Shown in pieces: positions 45,387 through 57,360 of a stretch of 64,000 nt of DNA. Under the pieces are notes generated by a model. It saw nothing but the letters and a program-made list of their open reading frames with translations. It had not been told where the DNA came from and made no database searches. This DNA is from Aphelocoma coerulescens (Eukaryota; Chordata; Aves; Passeriformes; Corvidae), in the NCBI RefSeq assembly GCF_041296385.1, contig NW_027183981.1, forward strand, positions 434,001 to 498,000, written 5' to 3'. The position numbers and the translations under genes are program-made. Each line of letters starts with the position of its first letter. The first letter of the stretch is position 1.

Positions 45387-47437
45387 TCCTTGTCATGAGG
45401 TGCTCAGAGTGATTGGAAAGGCTGTTGGCAGCAGGCAGTTCTCTGGGTTCAAGCTGTGGAGCTGTCAGCGGGAATGCAAAGGCCAAGCTGCTGAGCCTTT
45501 TGTCCTGGTGCCTTTAGTGTGTGAGCAGTCCCTGGTGCCGTTGTCTTTGGATCCTGAGTGTGGGAGAGGCAAGGCTTAGGATGGTGCGTAGAGCTGAGAA
45601 GGAAAGTGCCGAGAGCAGCGTGTGTGCTGCTGCTTTGAGGGGTGCAGTTGAAGTTGTAGGCAGCAAGAGCTTTCTCAGCTGGCCCTTTTGTGAGCTCTGC
45701 TTTTGCCAGATGACTTCCATCTTACCCTCTTACCATCTTAGCCTCTCATTTTTGCATATCCCAAACCCCCTTCCAAACATCCAGCAGCTGCTTGTAAAGA
45801 AGAAGTCCTAGAACAAAAAGCCAGTGCTGCCTTTCATAGCCCCTTTGCTGTCTATGAAGTAGAGGAAAGAAGCTAGTGAGATGCACTTTCTTTCTCAACT
45901 CCATAGAGCGCATCCTTCTCTCAAGGTGGCAGAGTCCTTGGCGGAAGTGAAGCATCTGCAGCTGCAGTTCAGACTGAGAGATGTGCCAGGACAGGAAACA
46001 TTTGCTGACCTTCCCTGTTCCCTGTGCAACATGATTCTCGCATCCCAGTCACTTTCACATACCTTCGGTATCCCTGAGTCCAAGCAGCTAAAGCTCACAG
46101 AGACAGAAGTGTCAGGAAGGAAAACGTTGCAAAAGCACCCCCTTCTCTTATCAGCATATAAATTGTGCACAACAGGCTGCGGCACCGAACCTTCCTTCTC
46201 AGATAGACATGCCATCACACTTTTCACTCTTGCAGCTCGGTTGAAAAGCTCCAGCAGCTGCTCCCGCAATAGCAAAAGGTTCTAGAAGTGAAAGCCAGTT
46301 TGGGGCTGCACCTTCTCCTTGCCGCATGTAAGCCACACCAAACTCCCTGATGCACTCTGTCCTCCCCTTCTCAAAGGAGTAGACGGTGGCATCAGGACAC
46401 ACCTGTGTCCCAGCAGCTGGGTGCCCAGCCGGGAGCAGGAGCAGGGCTGGGGCTGCTCCCAAAGTTGCCCGGCCCCAATGCCAGAGCCGGACATATGCTG
46501 AGGGGGGGCTGGATCAGGCTTTATTGTCCAGCTGCATGCCAGGAGTGAGCACAAAATCTACCTGCATTCTCTGCAGCATGCCATCCTGGAGCAGAGCCAT
46601 TGCCAAAGGAAGCCGTGAGCCCGTGCCAAGCCAGTGCCGGAGTGGGATCCTAGCAGCACCTGTGGAAGCCGGGAGAGAGGAGCCCACCTGGAGCAGGTTC
46701 GTGCAGGATTAATCATCCCGTGGCTTCCCACCAGGGTCCTGTTGCTTCCAAAAGGCCCCACAGTGTCACTGTGGCCCCTCGGTTCCACCAGGTTCCATAG
46801 CGTCACTGTGGTGCCCAGGGTTCCGTCAGCTTCGCCAGAATCCCCACGGTCTGCAGAGGTCCCCGAGCTTCTGTGGTGTCACAGTGGAGGCAGGGTTGCA
46901 TCAGGTTCCATAGCATCAGCACGGTCTCCAGGGCTCCCAGATGTTCTGTGGTGTCACAGAGGAGGCAGGGTTGCATCAGGTTCCATAGCATCAGCACGGT
47001 CTCCAGGGCTCCCCTGAGCTTCTGTGGTGGTGTCACAGAGGAGCCAGGCTTCCTTGTAGTTCCCCAGCATCACAAAGGCTCTCCTGGGAGCCACGGGTCA
47101 CAAAGCACCGTGGGCTCTGTGCAGCCCCGCTGTGTCACAATGGCCGCTGGCTTCCACGAGCCCCCGCAGTGTCCCAGTGGGCCCCGTGGCTTTAGGAGTG
47201 GGTGGCTGGGAGTTGGTGCCAGCGGCTGGGGGAGCAGCAGCAGGGACTGTGTGTGGACAGTGCCATGGCCACTTGTGTGGCCACTGGTGTCTCTGTGCCA
47301 GGCACAGCCGTGGTGTGTAACACCGGCTCCGGGTCCTTTGGCTGTGCAGGTGGCAGTCACGGCCTGGAGCAGGGCTGCTCCCGGGGGACAGCCTGGGGCA
47401 GGAGGCTGCTGGAGATTCATTCCCCACACGCTGCAGC
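45387..47437 (+). repeat. Macrosatellite unit U23 (2,051 bp), duplicate of U13
   Basis: H-type backbone with the AGATGTTC second minisatellite copy and the 8-bp insertion, as in U13. Confidence 0.97.
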
Positions 47438-49405
47438 TCCTTGTCATGAGGTGCTCAGAGTGATTGGAAAGGCTGTTGCCAGCGTGCAGTTCTCTGGGTT
47501 CAAGCTGTGGAGCTGTCAGCGGGAATGCAAAGGCCAAGCTGGTGAGCCTTTTGTCCTGGTGCCTTTAGTGTGTGAGCAGTCCCTGGTGCCGTTGTCTTTG
47601 GATCCTGAGTGTGGGAGAGGCAAGGCTTAGGATGGTGCGTAGAGCTGAGAAGGAAAGTGCCGAGAGCAGCGTGTGTGCTGCTGCTTTGAGGGGTGCAGTT
47701 GAAGTTGTAGGCAGCAAGAGCTTTCTCAGCTGGCCCTTTTGTGAGCTCTGCTTTTGCCAGATGACTTCCATCTTACCCTCTTACCATCTTAGCCTCTCAT
47801 TTTTGCATATCCCAAACCCCCTTCCAAACATCCAGCAGCTGCTTGTAAAGAAGAAGTCCTAGAACAAAAAGCCAGTGCTGCCTTTCATAGCCCCTTTGCT
47901 GTCTATGAAGTAGAGGAAAGAAGCTAGTGAGACGCACTTTCTTTCTCAACTCCATAGAGCGCATCCTTCTCTCAAGGTGGCAGAGTCCTTGGCGGAAGTG
48001 AAGCATCTGCAGCTGCAGTTCAGACTGAGAGATGTGCCAGGACAGGAAACATTTGCTGACCTTCCCTGTTCCCTGTGCAACATGATTCTCGCATCCCAGT
48101 CACTTTCACACACCTTCGGTATCCCTGAGTCCAAGCAGCTAAAGCTCACAGAGACAGAAGTGTCAGGAAGGAAAACGTTGCAAAAGCACCCCCTTCTCTT
48201 ATCAGCATATAAATTGTGCACAACAGGCTGCGGCACCGAACCTTCCTTCTCAGATAGACATGCCATCACACTTTTCACTCTTGCAGCTCGGTTGAAAAGC
48301 TCCAGCAGCTGCTCCCGCAATAGCAAAAGGTTCTAGAAGTGAAAGCCAGTTTGGGGCTGCACCTTCTCCTTGCCGCATGTAAGCCACACCAAACTCCCTG
48401 ATGCACTCTGTCCTCCCCTTCTCAAAGGAGTAGACGGTGGCATCAGGACACACCTGTGTCCCAGCAGCTGGGTGCCCAGCCGGGAGCAGGAGCAGGGCTG
48501 GGGCTGCTCCCAAAGTTGCCCCGCCCCAATGCCAGAGCCGGACATATGCTGAGGGGGGGCTGGATCAGGCTTTATTGTCCAGCTGCATGCCAGGAGTGAG
48601 CACAAAATCTACCTGCATTCTCTGCAGCATGCCATCCTGGAGCAGAGCCATTGCCAAAGGAAGCCGTGAGCCCGTGCCAAGCCAGTGCCGGAGTGGGATC
48701 CTAGCAGCACCTGTGGAAGCCGGGAGAGAGGAGCCCACCTGGAGCAGGTTCGTGCAGGATTAATCATCCCGTGGCTTCCCACCAGGGTCCTGTTGCTTCC
48801 ATAAGGCCCCACAGTGTCACTGTGGCCCCTCGGTTCCACCAGGTTCCATAGCGTCACTGTGGTGCCCAGGGTTCCGTCAGCTTCGCCAGCATCCCCACGG
48901 TCTGCAGAGCTCCCCGAGCTTCTGTGGTGTCACAGTGGAGGCAGGGTTGCATCAGGTTCCATAGCATCAGCACGGTCTCCAGGGCTCCCCTGAGCTTCTG
49001 TGGTGGTGTCACAGAGGAGCCAGGCTTCCTTGTAGTTCCCCAGCATCACAAAGGCTCTCCTGGGAGCCACGGGTCACAAAGCACCGTGGGCTCTGTGCAG
49101 CCCCGCTGTGTCACAATGGCCGCTGGCTTCCACGAGCCCCCGCAGTGTCCCAGTGGGCCCCGTGGCTTTAGGAGTGGGTGGCTGGGAGTTGGTGCCAGCG
49201 GCTGGGGGAGCAGCAGCAGGGACTGTGTGTGGACAGTGCCATGGCCACTTGTGTGGCCACTGGTGTCTCTGTGCCAGGCACAGCCGTGGTGTGTAACACC
49301 GGCTCCGGGTCCTTTGGCTGTGCAGGTGGCAGTCACGGCCTGGAGCAGGGCTGCTCCCGGGGGACAGCCTGGGGCAGGAGGCTGCTGGAGATTCATTCCC
49401 CACAC
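47438..49405 (+). repeat. Macrosatellite unit U24 (1,968 bp), duplicate of U14
   Basis: Post-insertion start haplotype and the CCATAAGG variant at offset 1364. Confidence 0.97.
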
Positions 49406-51373
49406 TCCTTGTCATGAGGTGCTCAGAGTGATTGGAAAGGCTGTTGGCAGCAGGCAGTTCTCTGGGTTCAAGCTGTGGAGCTGTCAGCGGGAATGCAAAG
49501 GCCAAGCTGGTGAGCCTTTTTTCCTGGTGCCTTTAGTGTGTGAGCAGTCCCTGGTGCCGTTGTCTTTGGATCCTGAGTGTGGGAGAGGCAAGGCTTAGGA
49601 TGGTGCGTAGAGCTGAGAAGGAAAGTGCCGAGAGCAGCGTGTGTGCTGCTGCTTTGAGGGGTGCAGTTGAAGTTGTAGGCAGCAAGAGCTTTCTCAGCTG
49701 GCCCTTTTGTGAGCTCTGCTTTTGCCAGATGACTTCCATCTTACCCTCTTACCATCTTAGCCTCTCATTTTTGCATATCCCAAACCCCCTTCCAAACATC
49801 CAGCAGCTGCTTGTAAAGAAGAAGTCCTAGAACAAAAAGCCAGTGCTGCCTTTCATAGCCCCTTTGCTGTCTATGAAGTAGAGGAAAGAAGCTAGTGAGA
49901 CGCACTTTCTTTCTCAACTCCATAGAGCGCATCCTTCTCTCAAGGTGGCAGAGTCCTTGGCGGAAGTGAAGCATCTGCAGCTGCAGTTCAGACTGAGAGA
50001 TGTGCCAGGACAGGAAACATTTGCTGACCTTCCCTGTTCCCTGTGCAACATGATTCTCGCATCCCAGTCACTTTCACACACCTTCGGTATCCCTGAGTCC
50101 AAGCAGCTAAAGCTCACAGAGACAGAAGTGTCAGGAAGGAAAACGTTGCAAAAGCACCCCCTTCTCTTATCAGCATATAAATTGTGCACAACAGGCTGCG
50201 GCACCGAACCTTCCTTCTCAGATAGACATGCCATCACACTTTTCACTCTTGCAGCTCGGTTGAAAAGCTCCAGCAGCTGCTCCCGCAATAGCAAAAGGTT
50301 CTAGAAGTGAAAGCCAGTTTGGGGCTGCACCTTCTCCTTGCCGCATGTAAGCCACACCAAACTCCCTGATGCACTCTGTCCTCCCCTTCTCAAAGGAGTA
50401 GACGGTGGCATCAGGACACACCTGTGTCCCAGCAGCTGGGTGCCCAGCCGGGAGCAGGAGCAGGGCTGGGGCTGCTCCCAAAGTTGCCCCGCCCCAATGC
50501 CAGAGCCGGACATATGCTGAGGGGGGGCTGGATCAGGCTTTATTGTCCAGCTGCATGCCAGGAGTGAGCACAAAATCTACCTGCATTCTCTGCAGCATGC
50601 CATCCTGGAGCAGAGCCATTGCCAAAGGAAGCCGTGAGCCCGTGCCAAGCCAGTGCCGGAGTGGGATCCTAGCAGCACCTGTGGAAGCCGGGAGAGAGGA
50701 GCCCACCTGGAGCAGGTTCGTGCAGGATTAATCATCCCGTGGCTTCCCACCAGGGTCCTGTTGCTTCCAAAAGGCCCCACAGTGTCACTGTGGCCCCTCG
50801 GTTCCACCAGGTTCCATAGCGTCACTGTGGTGCCCAGGGTTCCGTCAGCTTCGCCAGCATCCCCACGGTCTGCAGAGCTCCCCGAGCTTCTGTGGTGTCA
50901 CAGTGGAGGCAGGGTTGCATCAGGTTCCATAGCATCAGCACGGTCTCCAGGGCTCCCCTGAGCTTCTGTGGTGGTGTCACAGAGGAGCCAGGCTTCCTTG
51001 TAGTTCCCCAGCATCACAAAGGCTCTCCTGGGAGCCACGGGTCACAAAGCACCGTGGGCTCTGTGCAGCCCCGCTGTGTCACAATGGCCGCTGGCTTCCA
51101 CGAGCCCCCGCAGTGTCCCAGTGGGCCCCGTGGCTTTAGGAGTGGGTGGCTGGGAGTTGGTGCCAGCGGCTGGGGGAGCAGCAGCAGGGACTGTGTGTGG
51201 ACAGTGCCATGGCCACTTGTGTGGCCACTGGTGTCTCTGTGCCAGGCACAGCCGTGGTGTGTAACACCGGCTCCGGGTCCTTTGGCTGTGCAGGTGGCAG
51301 TCACGGCCTGGAGCAGGGCTGCTCCCGGGGGACAGCCTGGGGCAGGAGGCTGCTGGAGATTCATTCCCCACAC
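49406..51373 (+). repeat. Macrosatellite unit U25 (1,968 bp), duplicate of U15
   Basis: Donor intact, T at offset 115, and no other departures from U15 seen. Confidence 0.97.
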
Positions 51374-53424
51374 TCCTTGTCATGAGGTGCTCAGAGTGAT
51401 TGGAAAGGCTGTTGGCAGCAGGCAGTTCTCTGGGTTCAAGCTGTGGAGCTGTCAGCGGGAATGCAAAGGCCAAGCTGCTGAGCCTTTTGTCCTGGTGCCT
51501 TTAGTGTGTGAGCAGTCCCTGGTGCCGTTGTCTTTGGATCCTGAGTGTGGGAGAGGCAAGGCTTAGGATGGTGCGTAGAGCTGAGAAGGAAAGTGCCGAG
51601 AGCAGCGTGTGTGCTGCTGCTTTGAGGGGTGCAGTTGAAGTTGTAGGCAGCAAGAGCTTTCTCAGCTGGCCCTTTTGTGAGCTCTGCTTTTGCCAGATGA
51701 CTTCCATCTTACCCTCTTACCATCTTAGCCTCTCATTTTTGCATATCCCAAACCCCCTTCCAAACATCCAGCAGCTGCTTGTAAAGAAGAAGTCCTAGAA
51801 CAAAAAGCCAGTGCTGCCTTTCATAGCCCCTTTGCTGTCTATGAAGTAGAGGAAAGAAGCTAGTGAGATGCACTTTCTTTCTCAACTCCATAGAGCGCAT
51901 CCTTCTCTCAAGGTGGCAGAGTCCTTGGCGGAAGTGAAGCATCTGCAGCTGCAGTTCAGACTGAGAGATGTGCCAGGACAGGAAACATTTGCTGACCTTC
52001 CCTGTTCCCTGTGCAACATGATTCTCGCATCCCAGTCACTTTCACATACCTTCGGTATCCCTGAGTCCAAGCAGCTAAAGCTCACAGAGACAGAAGTGTC
52101 AGGAAGGAAAACGTTGCAAAAGCACCCCCTTCTCTTATCAGCATATAAATTGTGCACAACAGGCTGCGGCACCGAACCTTCCTTCTCAGATAGACATGCC
52201 ATCACACTTTTCACTCTTGCAGCTCGGTTGAAAAGCTCCAGCAGCTGCTCCCGCAATAGCAAAAGGTTCTAGAAGTGAAAGCCAGTTTGGGGCTGCACCT
52301 TCTCCTTGCCGCATGTAAGCCACACCAAACTCCCTGATGCACTCTGTCCTCCCCTTCTCAAAGGAGTAGACGGTGGCATCAGGACACACCTGTGTCCCAG
52401 CAGCTGGGTGCCCAGCCGGGAGCAGGAGCAGGGCTGGGGCTGCTCCCAAAGTTGCCCGGCCCCAATGCCAGAGCCGGACATATGCTGAGGGGGGGCTGGA
52501 TCAGGCTTTATTGTCCAGCTGCATGCCAGGAGTGAGCACAAAATCTACCTGCATTCTCTGCAGCATGCCATCCTGGAGCAGAGCCATTGCCAAAGGAAGC
52601 CGTGAGCCCGTGCCAAGCCAGTGCCGGAGTGGGATCCTAGCAGCACCTGTGGAAGCCGGGAGAGAGGAGCCCACCTGGAGCAGGTTCGTGCAGGATTAAT
52701 CATCCCGTGGCTTCCCACCAGGGTCCTGTTGCTTCCAAAAGGCCCCACAGTGTCACTGTGGCCCCTCGGTTCCACCAGGTTCCATAGCGTCACTGTGGTG
52801 CCCAGGGTTCCGTCAGCTTCGCCAGAATCCCCACGGTCTGCAGAGGTCCCCGAGCTTCTGTGGTGTCACAGTGGAGGCAGGGTTGCATCAGGTTCCATAG
52901 CATCAGCACGGTCTCCAGGGCTCCAAGAGCTTCTGTGGTGTCACAGAGGAGGCAGGGTTGCATCAGGTTCCATAGCATCAGCACGGTCTCCAGGGCTCCC
53001 CTGAGCTTCTGTGGTGGTGTCACAGAGGAGCCAGGCTTCCTTGTAGTTCCCCAGCATCACAAAGGCTCTCCTGGGAGCCACGGGTCACAAAGCACCGTGG
53101 GCTCTGTGCAGCCCCGCTGTGTCACAATGGCCGCTGGCTTCCACGAGCCCCCGCAGTGTCCCAGTGGGCCCCGTGGCTTTAGGAGTGGGTGGCTGGGAGT
53201 TGGTGCCAGCGGCTGGGGGAGCAGCAGCAGGGACTGTGTGTGGACAGTGCCATGGCCACTTGTGTGGCCACTGGTGTCTCTGTGCCAGGCACAGCCGTGG
53301 TGTGTAACACCGGCTCCGGGTCCTTTGGCTGTGCAGGTGGCAGTCACGGCCTGGAGCAGGGCTGCTCCCGGGGGACAGCCTGGGGCAGGAGGCTGCTGGA
53401 GATTCATTCCCCACACGCTGCAGC
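51374..53424 (+). repeat. Macrosatellite unit U26 (2,051 bp), duplicate of U16
   Basis: H-type backbone, AAGAGCTT second copy, 8-bp insertion at 53417-53424. Unlike U16, it is followed by the expected GCCAGCGTGCAG haplotype, so this end is the non-recombinant one. Confidence 0.97.
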
Positions 53425-55392
53425 TCCTTGTCATGAGGTGCTCAGAGTGATTGGAAAGGCTGTTGCCAGCGTGCAGTTCTCTGGGTTCAAGCTGTGGAGC
53501 TGTCAGCGGGAATGCAAAGGCCAAGCTGGTGAGCCTTTTGTCCTGGTGCCTTTAGTGTGTGAGCAGTCCCTGGTGCCGTTGTCTTTGGATCCTGAGTGTG
53601 GGAGAGGCAAGGCTTAGGATGGTGCGTAGAGCTGAGAAGGAAAGTGCCGAGAGCAGCGTGTGTGCTGCTGCTTTGAGGGGTGCAGTTGAAGTTGTAGGCA
53701 GCAAGAGCTTTCTCAGCTGGCCCTTTTGTGAGCTCTGCTTTTGCCAGATGACTTCCATCTTACCCTCTTACCATCTTAGCCTCTCATTTTTGCATATCCC
53801 AAACCCCCTTCCAAACATCCAGCAGCTGCTTGTAAAGAAGAAGTCCTAGAACAAAAAGCCAGTGCTGCCTTTCATAGCCCCTTTGCTGTCTATGAAGTAG
53901 AGGAAAGAAGCTAGTGAGACGCACTTTCTTTCTCAACTCCATAGAGCGCATCCTTCTCTCAAGGTGGCAGAGTCCTTGGCGGAAGTGAAGCATCTGCAGC
54001 TGCAGTTCAGACTGAGAGATGTGCCAGGACAGGAAACATTTGCTGACCTTCCCTGTTCCCTGTGCAACATGATTCTCGCATCCCAGTCACTTTCACACAC
54101 CTTCGGTATCCCTGAGTCCAAGCAGCTAAAGCTCACAGAGACAGAAGTGTCAGGAAGGAAAACGTTGCAAAAGCACCCCCTTCTCTTATCAGCATATAAA
54201 TTGTGCACAACAGGCTGCGGCACCGAACCTTCCTTCTCAGATAGACATGCCATCACACTTTTCACTCTTGCAGCTCGGTTGAAAAGCTCCAGCAGCTGCT
54301 CCCGCAATAGCAAAAGGTTCTAGAAGTGAAAGCCAGTTTGGGGCTGCACCTTCTCCTTGCCGCATGTAAGCCACACCAAACTCCCTGATGCACTCTGTCC
54401 TCCCCTTCTCAAAGGAGTAGACGGTGGCATCAGGACACACCTGTGTCCCAGCAGCTGGGTGCCCAGCCGGGAGCAGGAGCAGGGCTGGGGCTGCTCCCAA
54501 AGTTGCCCCGCCCCAATGCCAGAGCCGGACATATGCTGAGGGGGGGCTGGATCAGGCTTTATTGTCCAGCTGCATGCCAGGAGTGAGCACAAAATCTACC
54601 TGCATTCTCTGCAGCATGCCATCCTGGAGCAGAGCCATTGCCAAAGGAAGCCGTGAGCCCGTGCCAAGCCAGTGCCGGAGTGGGATCCTAGCAGCACCTG
54701 TGGAAGCCGGGAGAGAGGAGCCCACCTGGAGCAGGTTCGTGCAGGATTAATCATCCCGTGGCTTCCCACCAGGGTCCTGTTGCTTCCATAAGGCCCCACA
54801 GTGTCACTGTGGCCCCTCGGTTCCACCAGGTTCCATAGCGTCACTGTGGTGCCCAGGGTTCCGTCAGCTTCGCCAGCATCCCCACGGTCTGCAGAGCTCC
54901 CCGAGCTTCTGTGGTGTCACAGTGGAGGCAGGGTTGCATCAGGTTCCATAGCATCAGCACGGTCTCCAGGGCTCCCCTGAGCTTCTGTGGTGGTGTCACA
55001 GAGGAGCCAGGCTTCCTTGTAGTTCCCCAGCATCACAAAGGCTCTCCTGGGAGCCACGGGTCACAAAGCACCGTGGGCTCTGTGCAGCCCCGCTGTGTCA
55101 CAATGGCCGCTGGCTTCCACGAGCCCCCGCAGTGTCCCAGTGGGCCCCGTGGCTTTAGGAGTGGGTGGCTGGGAGTTGGTGCCAGCGGCTGGGGGAGCAG
55201 CAGCAGGGACTGTGTGTGGACAGTGCCATGGCCACTTGTGTGGCCACTGGTGTCTCTGTGCCAGGCACAGCCGTGGTGTGTAACACCGGCTCCGGGTCCT
55301 TTGGCTGTGCAGGTGGCAGTCACGGCCTGGAGCAGGGCTGCTCCCGGGGGACAGCCTGGGGCAGGAGGCTGCTGGAGATTCATTCCCCACAC
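53425..55392 (+). repeat. Macrosatellite unit U27 (1,968 bp), U14 type
   Basis: Post-insertion start haplotype and CCATAAGG at offset 1364. It does not match U7 or U17, so the ten-unit period stops here. Confidence 0.97.
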
Positions 55393-57360
55393 TCCTTGTC
55401 ATGAGGTGCTCAGAGTGATTGGAAAGGCTGTTGGCAGCAGGCAGTTCTCTGGGTTCAAGCTGTGGAGCTGTCAGCGGGAATGCAAAGGCCAAGCTGGTGA
55501 GCCTTTTTTCCTGGTGCCTTTAGTGTGTGAGCAGTCCCTGGTGCCGTTGTCTTTGGATCCTGAGTGTGGGAGAGGCAAGGCTTAGGATGGTGCGTAGAGC
55601 TGAGAAGGAAAGTGCCGAGAGCAGCGTGTGTGCTGCTGCTTTGAGGGGTGCAGTTGAAGTTGTAGGCAGCAAGAGCTTTCTCAGCTGGCCCTTTTGTGAG
55701 CTCTGCTTTTGCCAGATGACTTCCATCTTACCCTCTTACCATCTTAGCCTCTCATTTTTGCATATCCCAAACCCCCTTCCAAACATCCAGCAGCTGCTTG
55801 TAAAGAAGAAGTCCTAGAACAAAAAGCCAGTGCTGCCTTTCATAGCCCCTTTGCTGTCTATGAAGTAGAGGAAAGAAGCTAGTGAGACGCACTTTCTTTC
55901 TCAACTCCATAGAGCGCATCCTTCTCTCAAGGTGGCAGAGTCCTTGGCGGAAGTGAAGCATCTGCAGCTGCAGTTCAGACTGAGAGATGTGCCAGGACAG
56001 GAAACATTTGCTGACCTTCCCTGTTCCCTGTGCAACATGATTCTCGCATCCCAGTCACTTTCACACACCTTCGGTATCCCTGAGTCCAAGCAGCTAAAGC
56101 TCACAGAGACAGAAGTGTCAGGAAGGAAAACGTTGCAAAAGCACCCCCTTCTCTTATCAGCATATAAATTGTGCACAACAGGCTGCGGCACCGAACCTTC
56201 CTTCTCAGATAGACATGCCATCACACTTTTCACTCTTGCAGCTCGGTTGAAAAGCTCCAGCAGCTGCTCCCGCAATAGCAAAAGGTTCTAGAAGTGAAAG
56301 CCAGTTTGGGGCTGCACCTTCTCCTTGCCGCATGTAAGCCACACCAAACTCCCTGATGCACTCTGTCCTCCCCTTCTCAAAGGAGTAGACGGTGGCATCA
56401 GGACACACCTGTGTCCCAGCAGCTGGGTGCCCAGCCGGGAGCAGGAGCAGGGCTGGGGCTGCTCCCAAAGTTGCCCCGCCCCAATGCCAGAGCCGGACAT
56501 ATGCTGAGGGGGGGCTGGATCAGGCTTTATTGTCCAGCTGCATGCCAGGAGTGAGCACAAAATCTACCTGCATTCTCTGCAGCATGCCATCCTGGAGCAG
56601 AGCCATTGCCAAAGGAAGCCGTGAGCCCGTGCCAAGCCAGTGCCGGAGTGGGATCCTAGCAGCACCTGTGGAAGCCGGGAGAGAGGAGCCCACCTGGAGC
56701 AGGTTCGTGCAGGATTAATCATCCCGTGGCTTCCCACCAGGGTCCTGTTGCTTCCAAAAGGCCCCACAGTGTCACTGTGGCCCCTCGGTTCCACCAGGTT
56801 CCATAGCGTCACTGTGGTGCCCAGGGTTCCGTCAGCTTCGCCAGCATCCCCACGGTCTGCAGAGCTCCCCGAGCTTCTGTGGTGTCACAGTGGAGGCAGG
56901 GTTGCATCAGGTTCCATAGCATCAGCACGGTCTCCAGGGCTCCCCTGAGCTTCTGTGGTGGTGTCACAGAGGAGCCAGGCTTCCTTGTAGTTCCCCAGCA
57001 TCACAAAGGCTCTCCTGGGAGCCACGGGTCACAAAGCACCGTGGGCTCTGTGCAGCCCCGCTGTGTCACAATGGCCGCTGGCTTCCACGAGCCCCCGCAG
57101 TGTCCCAGTGGGCCCCGTGGCTTTAGGAGTGGGTGGCTGGGAGTTGGTGCCAGCGGCTGGGGGAGCAGCAGCAGGGACTGTGTGTGGACAGTGCCATGGC
57201 CACTTGTGTGGCCACTGGTGTCTCTGTGCCAGGCACAGCCGTGGTGTGTAACACCGGCTCCGGGTCCTTTGGCTGTGCAGGTGGCAGTCACGGCCTGGAG
57301 CAGGGCTGCTCCCGGGGGACAGCCTGGGGCAGGAGGCTGCTGGAGATTCATTCCCCACAC
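55393..57360 (+). repeat. Macrosatellite unit U28 (1,968 bp), U15 type
   Basis: Donor intact, T at offset 115, one minisatellite copy. Confidence 0.97.

Larger units (their letters stand above)
45387..51373 (+). repeat. Three-unit subrepeat (5,987 bp), second example
   Basis: U23-U25, the duplicate of U13-U15. The following U26 starts the same theme again, so the period is seen on both sides. Confidence 0.88.
33192..53424 (+). repeat. Ten-unit higher-order repeat, copy 2 (20,233 bp, U17-U26)
   Basis: Tandem duplicate of 12959-33191 in the same orientation. Its right end continues into the native flank (insertion, then GCCAGCGTGCAG from 53464), while the left copy's end is joined to the start of copy 2. 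That identifies 33192-33232 as the novel joint. Either a very recent real duplication or a duplication made by the assembly would look like this. Confidence 0.94.
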
